NCBI GenBank assembly: GCA_015258485.1 | Contig: JABZIF010000010.1 | Coordinates: forward strand, 1-18,750 | DNA length: 18,750 nt | Source: Atopobiaceae bacterium | GTDB taxonomy: Bacteria; Actinomycetota; Coriobacteriia; Coriobacteriales; Atopobiaceae | Direction: 5' to 3' | Part shown: positions 1 to 6,741 of the stretch, piece after piece | How positions within the stretch are numbered: the stretch's first letter is position 1 | How the letters are laid out: each line of letters starts with the position of its first letter | Translations under genes and position numbers: made by a program | The notes under the pieces: model-generated | The model's input: only the letters and a program-made list of their open reading frames with translations | What the model was told of the DNA's origin: nothing | Database searches by the model: none

Positions 1-1128
1 GTATATAAGGGAGCTTCTTGGCAACGTGTGGTGATGAAAGAGCGTCCTGGATTAGCTACATTGCCAAAAGTCCAGGTAGTTGATATGTCAGCACAGTTCA
101 AAGATGGAGGAAGATCAATTTTCTCGTCATTTTTAGCTTGTGCTTTACAAGAAAATCTTTCACATGACGAGAAAAGCGTTTTGCTGCTTAATAGAAGAGG
201 ATTTGCAAATTTTTTGATGTGTCGAGAATGCGGATGCGTGCCTGAATGTCCACATTGTTCAACATCGTTGACATATCACGAGCGTACGCATTCACTTGTA
301 TGCCATAGCTGTGGTAGACAGTGGTCTCAATTAGCATATCCAAATCCGTCCACAAAATGTCCTAACTGCGGGAGTCGTTATATGGGTGCGTTTGGTGTGG
401 GAACGCAGCGGGTTGAAGATGAATTAAAAGCGCTGTTGGGGTCTGACGCTCCTATTATTAGAATGGATGCAGATACCACTGCAAAAAAGGGGGAGCATCA
501 GCGTTTGCTAGAGTTGTTTGATGCTACACCCGGCGCTGTTCTCGTTGGTACACAGATGATTGCGAAAGGATTAGACTTTCCAGACGTTACGCTTGTGGGT
601 GTAATTAATGCAGATACGATGCTTAAACTTCCAGATTTTAGAGCTGCCGAGAAAACCTTTGACTTACTAGAGCAAGTTTCAGGTAGGGCAGGTAGAGGAG
701 ATAAGCCCGGACAGGTAATTATCCAAACGTATTGGTCAACTCATCCTGCAATTTCTTCAGTTATTATGCACGATAGAAGTTCTTTTTTCTCGACAGAGTT
801 ACATGAGAGAAAAGAAGGAAATTATCCACCTTATTCTCGTTTATCTAATATTCTTTTCTGGGGAGCCCAAGAAAAAGAAGTGCGACGTATAGCAGATCAA
901 ATGGCGCAACATTTGCGTGATAAGGTAGGAAACCAATCTGGGTGGGAAGTTTTAGGGCCTGCAGATTGTGTTAAAGCTAAGATTAAAGATAAATATCGTA
1001 GACATATTTTGGTAAAAGCCCCACTTAATGCGTGTGTGGGAAAGGTTCTTTCCGAATGTGCTGCCTCACTTGGTAAAAGAGTGGGTATTAACATGACAAT
1101 AGACGTTGATGCTTACGACATGATGTAA
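1..1128 (+). CDS. priA: Primosomal protein N' (replication restart helicase PriA), C-terminal part
   Basis: PriA is the 3'-to-5' DNA helicase that recognises stalled or collapsed forks and reloads the replicative helicase. The gene is cut by the left edge: the frame is open from base 1, and the visible 375 residues are about half of a usual ~730-residue PriA, so the DNA-binding domain and Walker A are outside. Seen here: the zinc-binding insertion with paired cysteines (CRECG at window residues 74-78, CPHC at 83-86, CHSC at 101-104, CPNC at 120-123), then helicase motifs V and VI (GTQMIAKGLDFPDVTLVG; QVSGRAGRG) and a C-terminal domain ending in DVDAYDMM, comparable to the DVDP end of E. coli PriA. 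One extra Cys (CGC) lies inside the first zinc segment. The stop is followed 8 bases later by def, so the two are probably cotranscribed. Family assignment is secure. Confidence 0.97.
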   Translation, partial: VYKGASWQRVVMKERPGLATLPKVQVVDMSAQFKDGGRSIFSSFLACALQENLSHDEKSVLLLNRRGFANFLMCRECGCVPECPHCSTSLTYHERTHSLVCHSCGRQWSQLAYPNPSTKCPNCGSRYMGAFGVGTQRVEDELKALLGSDAPIIRMDADTTAKKGEHQRLLELFDATPGAVLVGTQMIAKGLDFPDVTLVGVINADTMLKLPDFRAAEKTFDLLEQVSGRAGRGDKPGQVIIQTYWSTHPAISSVIMHDRSSFFSTELHERKEGNYPPYSRLSNILFWGAQEKEVRRIADQMAQHLRDKVGNQSGWEVLGPADCVKAKIKDKYRRHILVKAPLNACVGKVLSECAASLGKRVGINMTIDVDAYDMM

Positions 1129-1136
1129 GGATAGAT

Positions 1137-1679
1137 ATGAAATCTGAAGTAGATGATATGGTTTTATGGCCTGACCCTCGTTTGACACAAAAATGTGAGG
1201 AGATTACAGAGATTACGGGCGAAGTTCGTAACATGGCTGCGCACATGCTCAAGGTTATGTACGCTACCGATGGCGTAGGGCTTGCAGGTCCTCAGGTTGG
1301 CTATATGAAACGTATGGTAGTTATTGATGTTGATTATACAAATGGTACAGAGAATCCCTTTGTCCTTATTAATCCGGAAATTAAAGTGGCTGACGGAGAA
1401 CCACGCGTGTATGAGGAAGGCTGCCTTTCTTTTCCGGGCATTACCGTTCCTGTGACTCGTCCAAGTCATGTAGTTGTTCATGCACTTAATCTCGATGGAG
1501 ATCTTATGCGCTATGAGGCAGAGGGAGATCTTTTAGCTGTTTGTTTGCAACATGAGATTGATCATATTAATGGCATTACTATGCCCGATCATTTAGGGCC
1601 TGGTGCACGTATGGAAAAATTACAGAATTATAAAGAAGCCCTTGCATCTGGCGCTATGCCTGGAGAAACAGAATATTAG
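1137..1679 (+). CDS. def: Peptide deformylase
   Basis: This metalloenzyme removes the formyl group from the N-terminal methionine of nascent proteins. The protein has 180 residues, normal for the family. All three signature motifs are visible: motif 1 as GVGLAGPQ (residues 46-53; the usual form is GxGLAAPQ, so Ala is replaced by Gly), motif 2 EGCLS (94-98) with metal ligand Cys96, and motif 3 QHEIDH (138-143) with metal ligands His139 and His143 and catalytic Glu140. The ATG is preceded by AAGGA at 1127-1131, overlapping the priA stop, which supports this start and suggests coupled translation. The next gene, fmt, performs the opposite reaction on initiator tRNA, and the def-fmt pairing is widespread in bacteria. 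Confidence 0.97.
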   Translation: MKSEVDDMVLWPDPRLTQKCEEITEITGEVRNMAAHMLKVMYATDGVGLAGPQVGYMKRMVVIDVDYTNGTENPFVLINPEIKVADGEPRVYEEGCLSFPGITVPVTRPSHVVVHALNLDGDLMRYEAEGDLLAVCLQHEIDHINGITMPDHLGPGARMEKLQNYKEALASGAMPGETEY

Positions 1680-1687
1680 GAGTATGT

Positions 1688-2611
1688 ATGCGTGTAGTCT
1701 TTATGGGAACACCAGACTTTGCGGTTCCTTCACTTAAGAAACTTGCTCATGAGCATCAAGTTTCTTTAGTTATTACTCGTCCTGATGCTGTTAGAGGGCG
1801 TGGTAAGACACTTGAAGCTTCTCCCGTAAAGATATGTGCACAACAGCTTGGATTGCGTGTTATAGAAGCAAATCGCATAACTGATGAGGTAAAGTTAGCT
1901 CTTAAAGACGCACAACCTGAGATTATATGCGTTGTTGCATTTGGATGTATTTTACCTGATGATGTACTTACCTTAGCTCCATACGGTGCAGTAAATGTGC
2001 ACGCATCTCTTCTTCCACGTTGGCGCGGCGCAGCGCCAGTTCAGCGAGCAATTCTTGCAGGCGATAAGATCGCCGGTGTTTCAATTATGAAGATTGCTCA
2101 TGAACTTGATGCGGGCGATTGGTGCATGCAATCAACATGTGAGATTGGCGCACAAAATACAGAGGAACTGTCGCAAACGCTTGCAAATCTTGGAGCTACT
2201 GCGCTTTCTGATTCGTTGTTTAAACTCCAGGACGGTAGTGTAATTTGGCATACGCAAGATGAACAAAAGGTGACCTTTGCGCCAAAAGTGACCAAACAAG
2301 AAATGAAACTCTCGCCAGATGATTCTGTACGACAAAATGTTTTGAGGGTTCAAGCATCGTCTGATACTGCACCTGCGCGAGCTTCAATTGGTGGTAGATC
2401 ACTGCGGGTTCTCCAAGCGCAATCTGTTTCAGAAACTGTATCAGTAAAATCTGGGACTGCAGTAGTTCAAAATCATAAGTTGTATCTGGGATGCGCAGAT
2501 GGTGTTCTTGAAGTTTTTTCTGTAAGACCTGATGGGAAGCGTACTATGGATGCAAAATCGTTTGTAGCAGGACTTCAAAAGTCTCACTTGACTTGGCAGA
2601 AATTATCGTAA
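1688..2611 (+). CDS. fmt: Methionyl-tRNA formyltransferase
   Basis: Transfers a formyl group from 10-formyltetrahydrofolate to Met-tRNA(fMet) for translation initiation. The product has 307 residues, typical length. The N-terminal formyltransferase domain begins MRVVFMGTPDFAVP. The folate-binding and catalytic segment NVHASLLPRWRGAAP covers residues 103-117, with catalytic Asn103 and His105, and the catalytic Asp is D141 in ELDAGDW. The C-terminal tRNA-binding domain (about residues 205-300) is more divergent. AGGAG at 1678-1682, formed partly from the def stop codon, lies 5 bases before the ATG; another ATG at 1684 is out of frame. The stop TAA shares its last base with the ATG of rsmB, indicating translational coupling in a def-fmt-rsmB unit. 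Confidence 0.97.
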   Translation: MRVVFMGTPDFAVPSLKKLAHEHQVSLVITRPDAVRGRGKTLEASPVKICAQQLGLRVIEANRITDEVKLALKDAQPEIICVVAFGCILPDDVLTLAPYGAVNVHASLLPRWRGAAPVQRAILAGDKIAGVSIMKIAHELDAGDWCMQSTCEIGAQNTEELSQTLANLGATALSDSLFKLQDGSVIWHTQDEQKVTFAPKVTKQEMKLSPDDSVRQNVLRVQASSDTAPARASIGGRSLRVLQAQSVSETVSVKSGTAVVQNHKLYLGCADGVLEVFSVRPDGKRTMDAKSFVAGLQKSHLTWQKLS

Positions 2612-4044
2612 TGTCAAAAAAGAATAGTTCGCATTGGACAGAATCTAAGGTAACTACAGCGAGAAGAGTCGCATATAAAATTCTTTTTAACTGCAGAGTA
2701 AAACAACTCCGTGTTCGGGATTATTTAAGAATTTCTCCAGAGTTTATTTCCTTATCTTCTCAGGATAAAGCTTTTGTAACTCGTTTGGTTTTGGGTGTAA
2801 CACTTACGTACGGTAAGCTCGACCAAGCTATAAAGAACCACCTTAAGAGAGGGATTCATCTTGAACCCAAAGTTCAAGATACACTTCGTATAGGTGTGTA
2901 TGAAATTCTGTACTTGGATACAAGAGTAGATGCAGCTATTTATCAAGGCGTGGAACTTGTTAAAGCAGTATCTTCTCGTTCATCCGGATTGGCTAATGCG
3001 TTACTTAGAAGAATTTCAGAACAAGAAAGATTGCTTACTCATATCGACAATCCATCAACTATAGAAGAGCTTTCATGGGTTTCTGGAATTCCTGAGTGGA
3101 TGTGTTTAGAGATGCAGGACTCACTTGGAAGTTCTATAGCTCAAAAATTGCTCGTTAATCTACGTAATCCTGCACCAATTTATGTACTTAATCGAGGTCT
3201 TTCTTTTGAACAACAGAGCGACCAATCATTAGACGTTTCTCCAACCTGTCTTTCTGATGTATATAAGGTTAAAAATCCATCACTGCTTAACGCTGATACT
3301 TACATACAGAAAGTCATGTTAGTTCCAGCTGATTTTGCATCGCAATTCATTTCCTATCTGGTTGCATCGTATGTACATAATCGAATATTGGAAATTGGAC
3401 AGGGGAGAGGTACAAAGTCCTTACTTCTTTCACATGCACTTGGCTTTTATCACAATTCATCTGCTTATATTACAGCAGTTGAGGTGTCAAAAAGAAAGTC
3501 TCTTATTTCGCAAAAACGTCTAGAAATTGCAGGAATTTCTCATCAGGTGACAAGTATTCCATTTGATGCAACTACACTTGATTTAGAAGAAGTTCCCTCT
3601 GAACTTTCTTGTTTTTTTGATGTGGTATTTATTGATGCGCCTTGTTCGGGTATGGGAACTTTGCGTCGTCATCCTGAAATTGCTTGGAAGTTGAAGCCGC
3701 AAAGTCTTTATAACAAAAGTGAAATCACTCGTTTGCAGATTGAACTTTTATGTTCAGCAAGTAGTCGAGTGTCGTTTGGTGGGTATCTTGTGTACGCTAC
3801 TTGTTCTCTTTCTGGTTCAGAGAATGAACAGGTAATTAAACATTTTCTCTCAACACAAGAAGGACAAGCTTTTGAAATTGATACTATTGAAAACTGTCCT
3901 GGGGTTGATTGCTTGTCTTCTGAGGCACATACATTTTTGTCAGCTTGTACAACTTCTGAGGGATTTATACAGACAGCTTATGCGTCAATACATTCGACTA
4001 TTGATTGCGATGCTCATTTTATGGCCGTACTGAAAAGAAGATAA
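2611..4044 (+). CDS. rsmB: 16S rRNA (cytosine-C5)-methyltransferase, RsmB/Sun family
   Basis: The family makes m5C967 (E. coli numbering) in 16S rRNA using S-adenosylmethionine. The 477-residue product has an N-terminal NusB-like helical domain (about residues 15-140, ending GLANALLRRI) and a C-terminal Rossmann methyltransferase domain. Motif IV is DAPCSGMGTLRRHPEIAWK with Cys345, and motif VI is YATCSLSGSEN with Cys398, the expected nucleophile. Motif I, normally D-x-C-A-A-P-G-G-K-T, is here EIGQGRGTKS (261-270), which is divergent. A TTG at 2593 would add six residues, but ATG 2611 overlaps the fmt stop as TAATG and is preferred; no clear Shine-Dalgarno sequence is seen. It sits directly after fmt, as in Bacillus subtilis and many other bacteria. 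The RsmB subfamily rather than another m5C RNA methyltransferase is inferred from the NusB domain and context. Confidence 0.92.
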   Translation: MSKKNSSHWTESKVTTARRVAYKILFNCRVKQLRVRDYLRISPEFISLSSQDKAFVTRLVLGVTLTYGKLDQAIKNHLKRGIHLEPKVQDTLRIGVYEILYLDTRVDAAIYQGVELVKAVSSRSSGLANALLRRISEQERLLTHIDNPSTIEELSWVSGIPEWMCLEMQDSLGSSIAQKLLVNLRNPAPIYVLNRGLSFEQQSDQSLDVSPTCLSDVYKVKNPSLLNADTYIQKVMLVPADFASQFISYLVASYVHNRILEIGQGRGTKSLLLSHALGFYHNSSAYITAVEVSKRKSLISQKRLEIAGISHQVTSIPFDATTLDLEEVPSELSCFFDVVFIDAPCSGMGTLRRHPEIAWKLKPQSLYNKSEITRLQIELLCSASSRVSFGGYLVYATCSLSGSENEQVIKHFLSTQEGQAFEIDTIENCPGVDCLSSEAHTFLSACTTSEGFIQTAYASIHSTIDCDAHFMAVLKRR

Positions 4045-4071
4045 AAATATCTGGAAAATTTTACGTAAGAA

Positions 4072-4108
4072 AAAACCACTTACTATAATTTCTTTAATAA
4101 GTGGTTTT
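4072..4108 (-). terminator. Hairpin terminator between convergent rsmB and fmdB-like gene
   Basis: Perfect 11-bp arms AAAACCACTTA (4072-4082) and TAAGTGGTTTT (4098-4108) enclose a 15-base AT-rich loop. Read on the minus strand the hairpin is followed by a U-rich run (arm Us continuing into UUCUU), so it fits best as the terminator of the minus-strand zinc-ribbon gene that stops at 4111. On the plus strand only the four arm Ts are present before GG, so termination of rsmB is plausible but weaker. It is probably shared by both genes. Confidence 0.75.
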
Positions 4109-4110
4109 GG

Positions 4111-4296
4111 TTATTTCCCTTTTTGATCAGTGTTATAAAAGCCGTTTCCCTTAAAAATGATTCCAGAAGTATTGAATACACGCTCGGTGGTATGACCACA
4201 CTTTGGACACTTTGGAGCTTCAGCTTTTACCTCCATAGAATGTTCAACCTCAAAGGTGTTGTTGCAGTGTGTGCAGTGATAACTATAACGTGCCAT
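4111..4296 (-). CDS. FmdB-type zinc-ribbon protein, 61 residues
   Basis: A small protein of the FmdB/CxxC-CxxC zinc-ribbon family, often annotated as a putative regulatory protein; the cellular role is unknown. The sequence opens MARYSYHCTHC, typical of the family, with the zinc knuckles C8-x2-C11 and C30-x2-C33 (CPKCG), followed by a family-like tail in which an aromatic/Gly motif (IIFKGNGFYNTD) precedes the C-terminus. A clear GGAGG (minus strand, 4305-4301) stands 4 bases before the ATG. It is a monocistronic gene on the minus strand between plus-strand genes, convergent with rsmB and divergent from the HAD-TPK gene with 113 bp between starts. No catalytic residues are seen and I do not propose a function. 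Confidence 0.88.
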   Translation of the reverse strand: MARYSYHCTHCNNTFEVEHSMEVKAEAPKCPKCGHTTERVFNTSGIIFKGNGFYNTDQKGK

Positions 4297-4343
4297 GTTT
4301 CCTCCATGAAAACAGTTTCCAAACGTGAGATACTTTACCCTAC

Positions 4344-4373
4344 TTGTAAAAGATTATTCACATTTCAGATATT
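4344..4373 (+). promoter_or_regulatory. Possible sigma-70-type promoter for the HAD-TPK gene
   Basis: TTGTAA at 4344-4349 and GATATT at 4368-4373 are separated by 18 bases, upstream of the GGAGG and ATG at 4401-4412. It fits a vegetative promoter only loosely and is the best candidate in the 113-bp divergent gap. TTTAC (4334-4338) and GTAAA (4346-4350) form a short inverted repeat over the -35. No thiamine-riboswitch sequence is recognised in this leader. Confidence 0.3.
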
Positions 4374-4409
4374 TTTTCTCTATTGCTTCTCTTTATTGCT
4401 GGAGGTTTT

Positions 4410-5774
4410 ATGCAGGTAACCGGTGCAATTTTTGATTGTGACGGCACGCTAGTTGATTCATTGTTTGTGTGGCAAAAGGCGTTTAAAGACGTTCTTTCAA
4501 AATATGATAAAAAAATTGATGATGATTTATTTAATCAGATTGAAGCTATGTCTCTTAAAGAGGGATGTACGCTTTGTATACAGAAGTACAACCTGAGCGT
4601 TTCTTTTGAGGAACTTTACGAGGAATTTTGTTCGTATGTTCGTACTCAATATCAACATAACGTTACACTAATTCCGTATGCAAAAGACTTCCTCCAAGAG
4701 CTTTATAATGCTGGTATTCCCATGGCAGTTGCATCATCAACTCCTGTTCGAGAAGTTCGTGCGGCTCTTGCAGCTCAAGGTATTGAACATTTTTTTCAAA
4801 CGGTTGTTTCAACTGAAGATGTTGGGGAAGTCGATAAAGTTGAGCCCGATATTTATCTTGAGGCACTTCGTCGCTTAGGTACAGATAAAACAACTACTTG
4901 GGTCTTTGAGGATGCTCCATTTGGTGCTCAGACAGCACAAAAGGCAGGTTTTCCGGTGGTAGCACTCTATAATGACCACGATGGCCGTGATAAAGTGTTT
5001 ATGCAAACTCATTCAGATATCTTTGCGCATAGCTATGGAGAGATGTCGCTTTTACGTTTGCAAGACTATGAACGCCCGACTAACGCAATACCTTCTGTCG
5101 AGAAACCCCTTGAAGTTCTTATTGTAGGTGGATCTCCTGAGGTTATTTCACCAAAGATGCTTTCTACCTGTGCTCAAAGTGCTGATTACCTGATAGCAGT
5201 TGATTGTGGTGCTGATGCTTGTCATATGGCTAGAGTGGTTCCACAGCTTGCTCTTGGAGATTTTGACTCGGCCTCTGAAGAGGCGTTGGAATGGCTTAAG
5301 GAGAAGCATATTCCTTGCATGGAGTTTAATGCAGACAAATATGATACTGATCTTGCACTTGCATTGAAATCCGCCGAGTACGAAGCAATTCGTAGAGATA
5401 GCAAGCTTTCTGTAACTGTCGTTTCTACGTCTGGTGGCCAGCTTGATCATCAGCTTGTAGTGCTCGGCCTTCTTGCTGCGTGGACAAAGACAGGCAAAGC
5501 ATCAGTGCGTGTTATTGAAAATGACTATGAAATGCGTTTTTTATCTGCGGGTTATTTTGATACTTGGCAGTTAAATTCTTTTGCTGTAGGTAAAAAGATT
5601 TCTCTTGTTGCTTTATCAGAAGAATGTGAAGTTTCTGAGTTTGGCATGAAGTGGAATCTTAATCATGAGAAGTTTACGTTGCTTGGAGACGATGGAATTT
5701 CAAATATTGTTGAAGAAAAGAATGCCTTTGTAATATGCAATAAGGGATGTCTCTTAGTGCAGCTTTGGCATTAA
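4410..5774 (+). CDS. HAD-family phosphatase fused to thiamine pyrophosphokinase
   Basis: A 454-residue two-domain protein. Residues 1-220 form a HAD subfamily I hydrolase: motif 1 DCDGTLVDS with nucleophile Asp9 and general acid Asp11, motif 2 VASSTP (about 107-112), motif 3 Lys in DKVEPDIY, motif 4 FEDAPFGA. Residues 234-454 form thiamine pyrophosphokinase: LIVGGSP, AVDCGAD, GDFDS (283-287), DKYDTD (309-314), GGQLDH (342-347) and GISN near the end, which are the motifs for ATP, Mg2+ and thiamine binding. TPK makes thiamine diphosphate from thiamine and ATP. The ATG at 4410 has GGAGG at 4401-4405 and starts right before HAD motif 1; an upstream TTG at 4383 lacks such support. In B. subtilis a stand-alone thiN lies near rpmB, as here. 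Whether the HAD half dephosphorylates thiamine monophosphate is only inferred; it could act on another small phosphate ester. Confidence 0.9.
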   Translation: MQVTGAIFDCDGTLVDSLFVWQKAFKDVLSKYDKKIDDDLFNQIEAMSLKEGCTLCIQKYNLSVSFEELYEEFCSYVRTQYQHNVTLIPYAKDFLQELYNAGIPMAVASSTPVREVRAALAAQGIEHFFQTVVSTEDVGEVDKVEPDIYLEALRRLGTDKTTTWVFEDAPFGAQTAQKAGFPVVALYNDHDGRDKVFMQTHSDIFAHSYGEMSLLRLQDYERPTNAIPSVEKPLEVLIVGGSPEVISPKMLSTCAQSADYLIAVDCGADACHMARVVPQLALGDFDSASEEALEWLKEKHIPCMEFNADKYDTDLALALKSAEYEAIRRDSKLSVTVVSTSGGQLDHQLVVLGLLAAWTKTGKASVRVIENDYEMRFLSAGYFDTWQLNSFAVGKKISLVALSEECEVSEFGMKWNLNHEKFTLLGDDGISNIVEEKNAFVICNKGCLLVQLWH

Positions 5775-5847
5775 GTTTGGCGGTATTTGTCTTAATGTAG
5801 ACTTAGTCTTGTGTCAAAAATAATGGATTACACAATTGAGATAAGAA

Positions 5848-5871
5848 AAAAGGCCGCTAGAGCGACCTTTT
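5848..5871 (-). terminator. Intrinsic terminator of rpmB
   Basis: Arms AAAAGGCCGCT (5848-5858) and AGCGACCTTTT (5861-5871) face each other over a very short loop. In minus-strand RNA the one non-Watson-Crick position becomes a U-G wobble, and the hairpin is followed by UUUUUUCUU; in plus-strand RNA the same position is a C-A mismatch. The structure is therefore oriented to stop transcription from rpmB, which ends at 5900. Confidence 0.8.
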
Positions 5872-5899
5872 GAGCTTTAGATAAGACTAAATGGATTGT

Positions 5900-6088
5900 T
5901 TAGCTACGCGCAATTTTTCCAGACTTAAGGCAACGAGAGCAAACGTTCATCTTTTTGCGTTGACCGTCTACAACGACAGTAACTCGCTGAATGTTTGGTT
6001 TAAATGTGCGGGTTACAGTGCGGTGTGAGTGGGAGATGGAGCGACCAGCAACGGCATGCTTACCGCAGAAATCACAGACCTTTGACAT
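5900..6088 (-). CDS. rpmB: Large-subunit ribosomal protein L28 (bL28), zinc-binding form
   Basis: The 62-residue product starts MSKVCDFCGKHAVAGRSISHSH and continues with the L28 core TFKPNIQRVTV, length and sequence typical for bL28. Two zinc-binding pairs are present (C5-x2-C8 and C50-x2-C53), so this is the Cys-containing, zinc-dependent form. The frame is open further upstream to 6136, but the ATG at 6088 is chosen because GGAGGTC (minus strand, 6101-6095) lies about 7 bases before it and the protein begins with the family N-terminus. Monocistronic, with its own terminator, and divergent from asp23; the same divergent arrangement of rpmB and yloU occurs in Bacillus subtilis. Confidence 0.96.
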   Translation of the reverse strand: MSKVCDFCGKHAVAGRSISHSHRTVTRTFKPNIQRVTVVVDGQRKKMNVCSRCLKSGKIARS

Positions 6089-6147
6089 GAATAAGACCTC
6101 CATAAGATAGACGCCCTTTGCGCCTACAATTACCAATTAGCTGAACA

Positions 6148-6175
6148 AATATAGCACAATATAGTGGACTAGCAA
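6148..6175 (-). promoter_or_regulatory. Probable rpmB promoter
   Basis: On the minus strand TTGCTA (6175-6170) and TATATT (6153-6148) are spaced by 16 bases, placing transcription start roughly 50 bases before the rpmB ATG. Matches to the sigma-70 consensus are reasonable in an AT-rich background. Assigned by eye only. Confidence 0.45.
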
Positions 6176-6346
6176 AGTGAAAATTAATAATCATAGGTAA
6201 ACAACTTTTATTTATTACGTGGTGATTAAATCATTAGAAGATTGTTTTTCAAAGTCGTTACTATAAATTTGTATGTATATGTTGTTCTTATAATCAATCA
6301 GTGGTGAGGTATACTGAATGACAATAACTAACCTTAGTTTTTCGAG
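6176..6346 (+). promoter_or_regulatory. AT-rich upstream region of asp23-fakA with candidate -10 boxes
   Basis: This is the plus-strand half of the largest gene-free gap in the window. Two -10-like hexamers are visible, TATAAT at 6289-6294 and TATACT at 6310-6315, but neither has a convincing -35 at 16-18 bases. The region must hold the promoter for the plus-strand operon starting with asp23, because the preceding gene is divergent. No other structure is seen. Confidence 0.35.
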
Positions 6347-6358
6347 AGGAGTTATGTG

Positions 6359-6706
6359 ATGACTACTGCTGTTCCTGGAACATTAAGAGTTTCTAATGAT
6401 TGTCTTGCCGATTTAGCAGGATATGCAGCTATGGAATGTTATGGCGTAGTAGGTATGGCAGAAATTGATGAGGCCGCAGGCGTTGCTCGTCTTCTTCCAA
6501 CATATCGTCTTCGTAAGGGTATCGATGTAGTAGCAACTCCTGAAGGTGTGCAGGTTGATCTTCATATCGTAGTTGAGCAGGGCGTTAATATGGCATCTGT
6601 TGTAGATAATCTTGAGAGCTCAGTTAAGTTTTTACTTAAGCAAATTGCTGAGCTGTCACATGTTGATGTTGTTGTTCATATCGAGGCTATGCGTAATTCT
6701 CGCTAG
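6359..6706 (+). CDS. Asp23/Gls24 (YloU) family protein
   Basis: A 115-residue protein of the alkaline-shock Asp23/DUF322 family. Family members in Firmicutes are cytoplasmic and often membrane-anchored through partners, and are linked to envelope stress; the exact biochemical role is unknown. Family features seen: GTLRVSNDCLADLAGYAAMECYGVVGM near the N-terminus, the central beta-rich GIDVVATPEGVQVDLHIVVEQGVN, and the helix VVDNLESSVKFLLKQIAEL followed by VDVVVHIEAMR. AGGAG at 6347-6351 lies 7 bases before ATG 6359; a GTG at 6356 is in frame but too close. fakA follows 35 bases later, the same yloU-yloV pair as in Bacillus. No transmembrane segment is seen. Confidence 0.9.
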   Translation: MTTAVPGTLRVSNDCLADLAGYAAMECYGVVGMAEIDEAAGVARLLPTYRLRKGIDVVATPEGVQVDLHIVVEQGVNMASVVDNLESSVKFLLKQIAELSHVDVVVHIEAMRNSR

Positions 6707-6741
6707 GTTGTTGCTTCAAACTTTAGAAACTGAGGTTTAAC

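Noticed and set aside
4383..4409. TTG start upstream of the HAD-TPK gene
   Set aside because: ATG 4410 has GGAGG 4 bases upstream, and the HAD nucleophile motif begins 8 residues later as usual.
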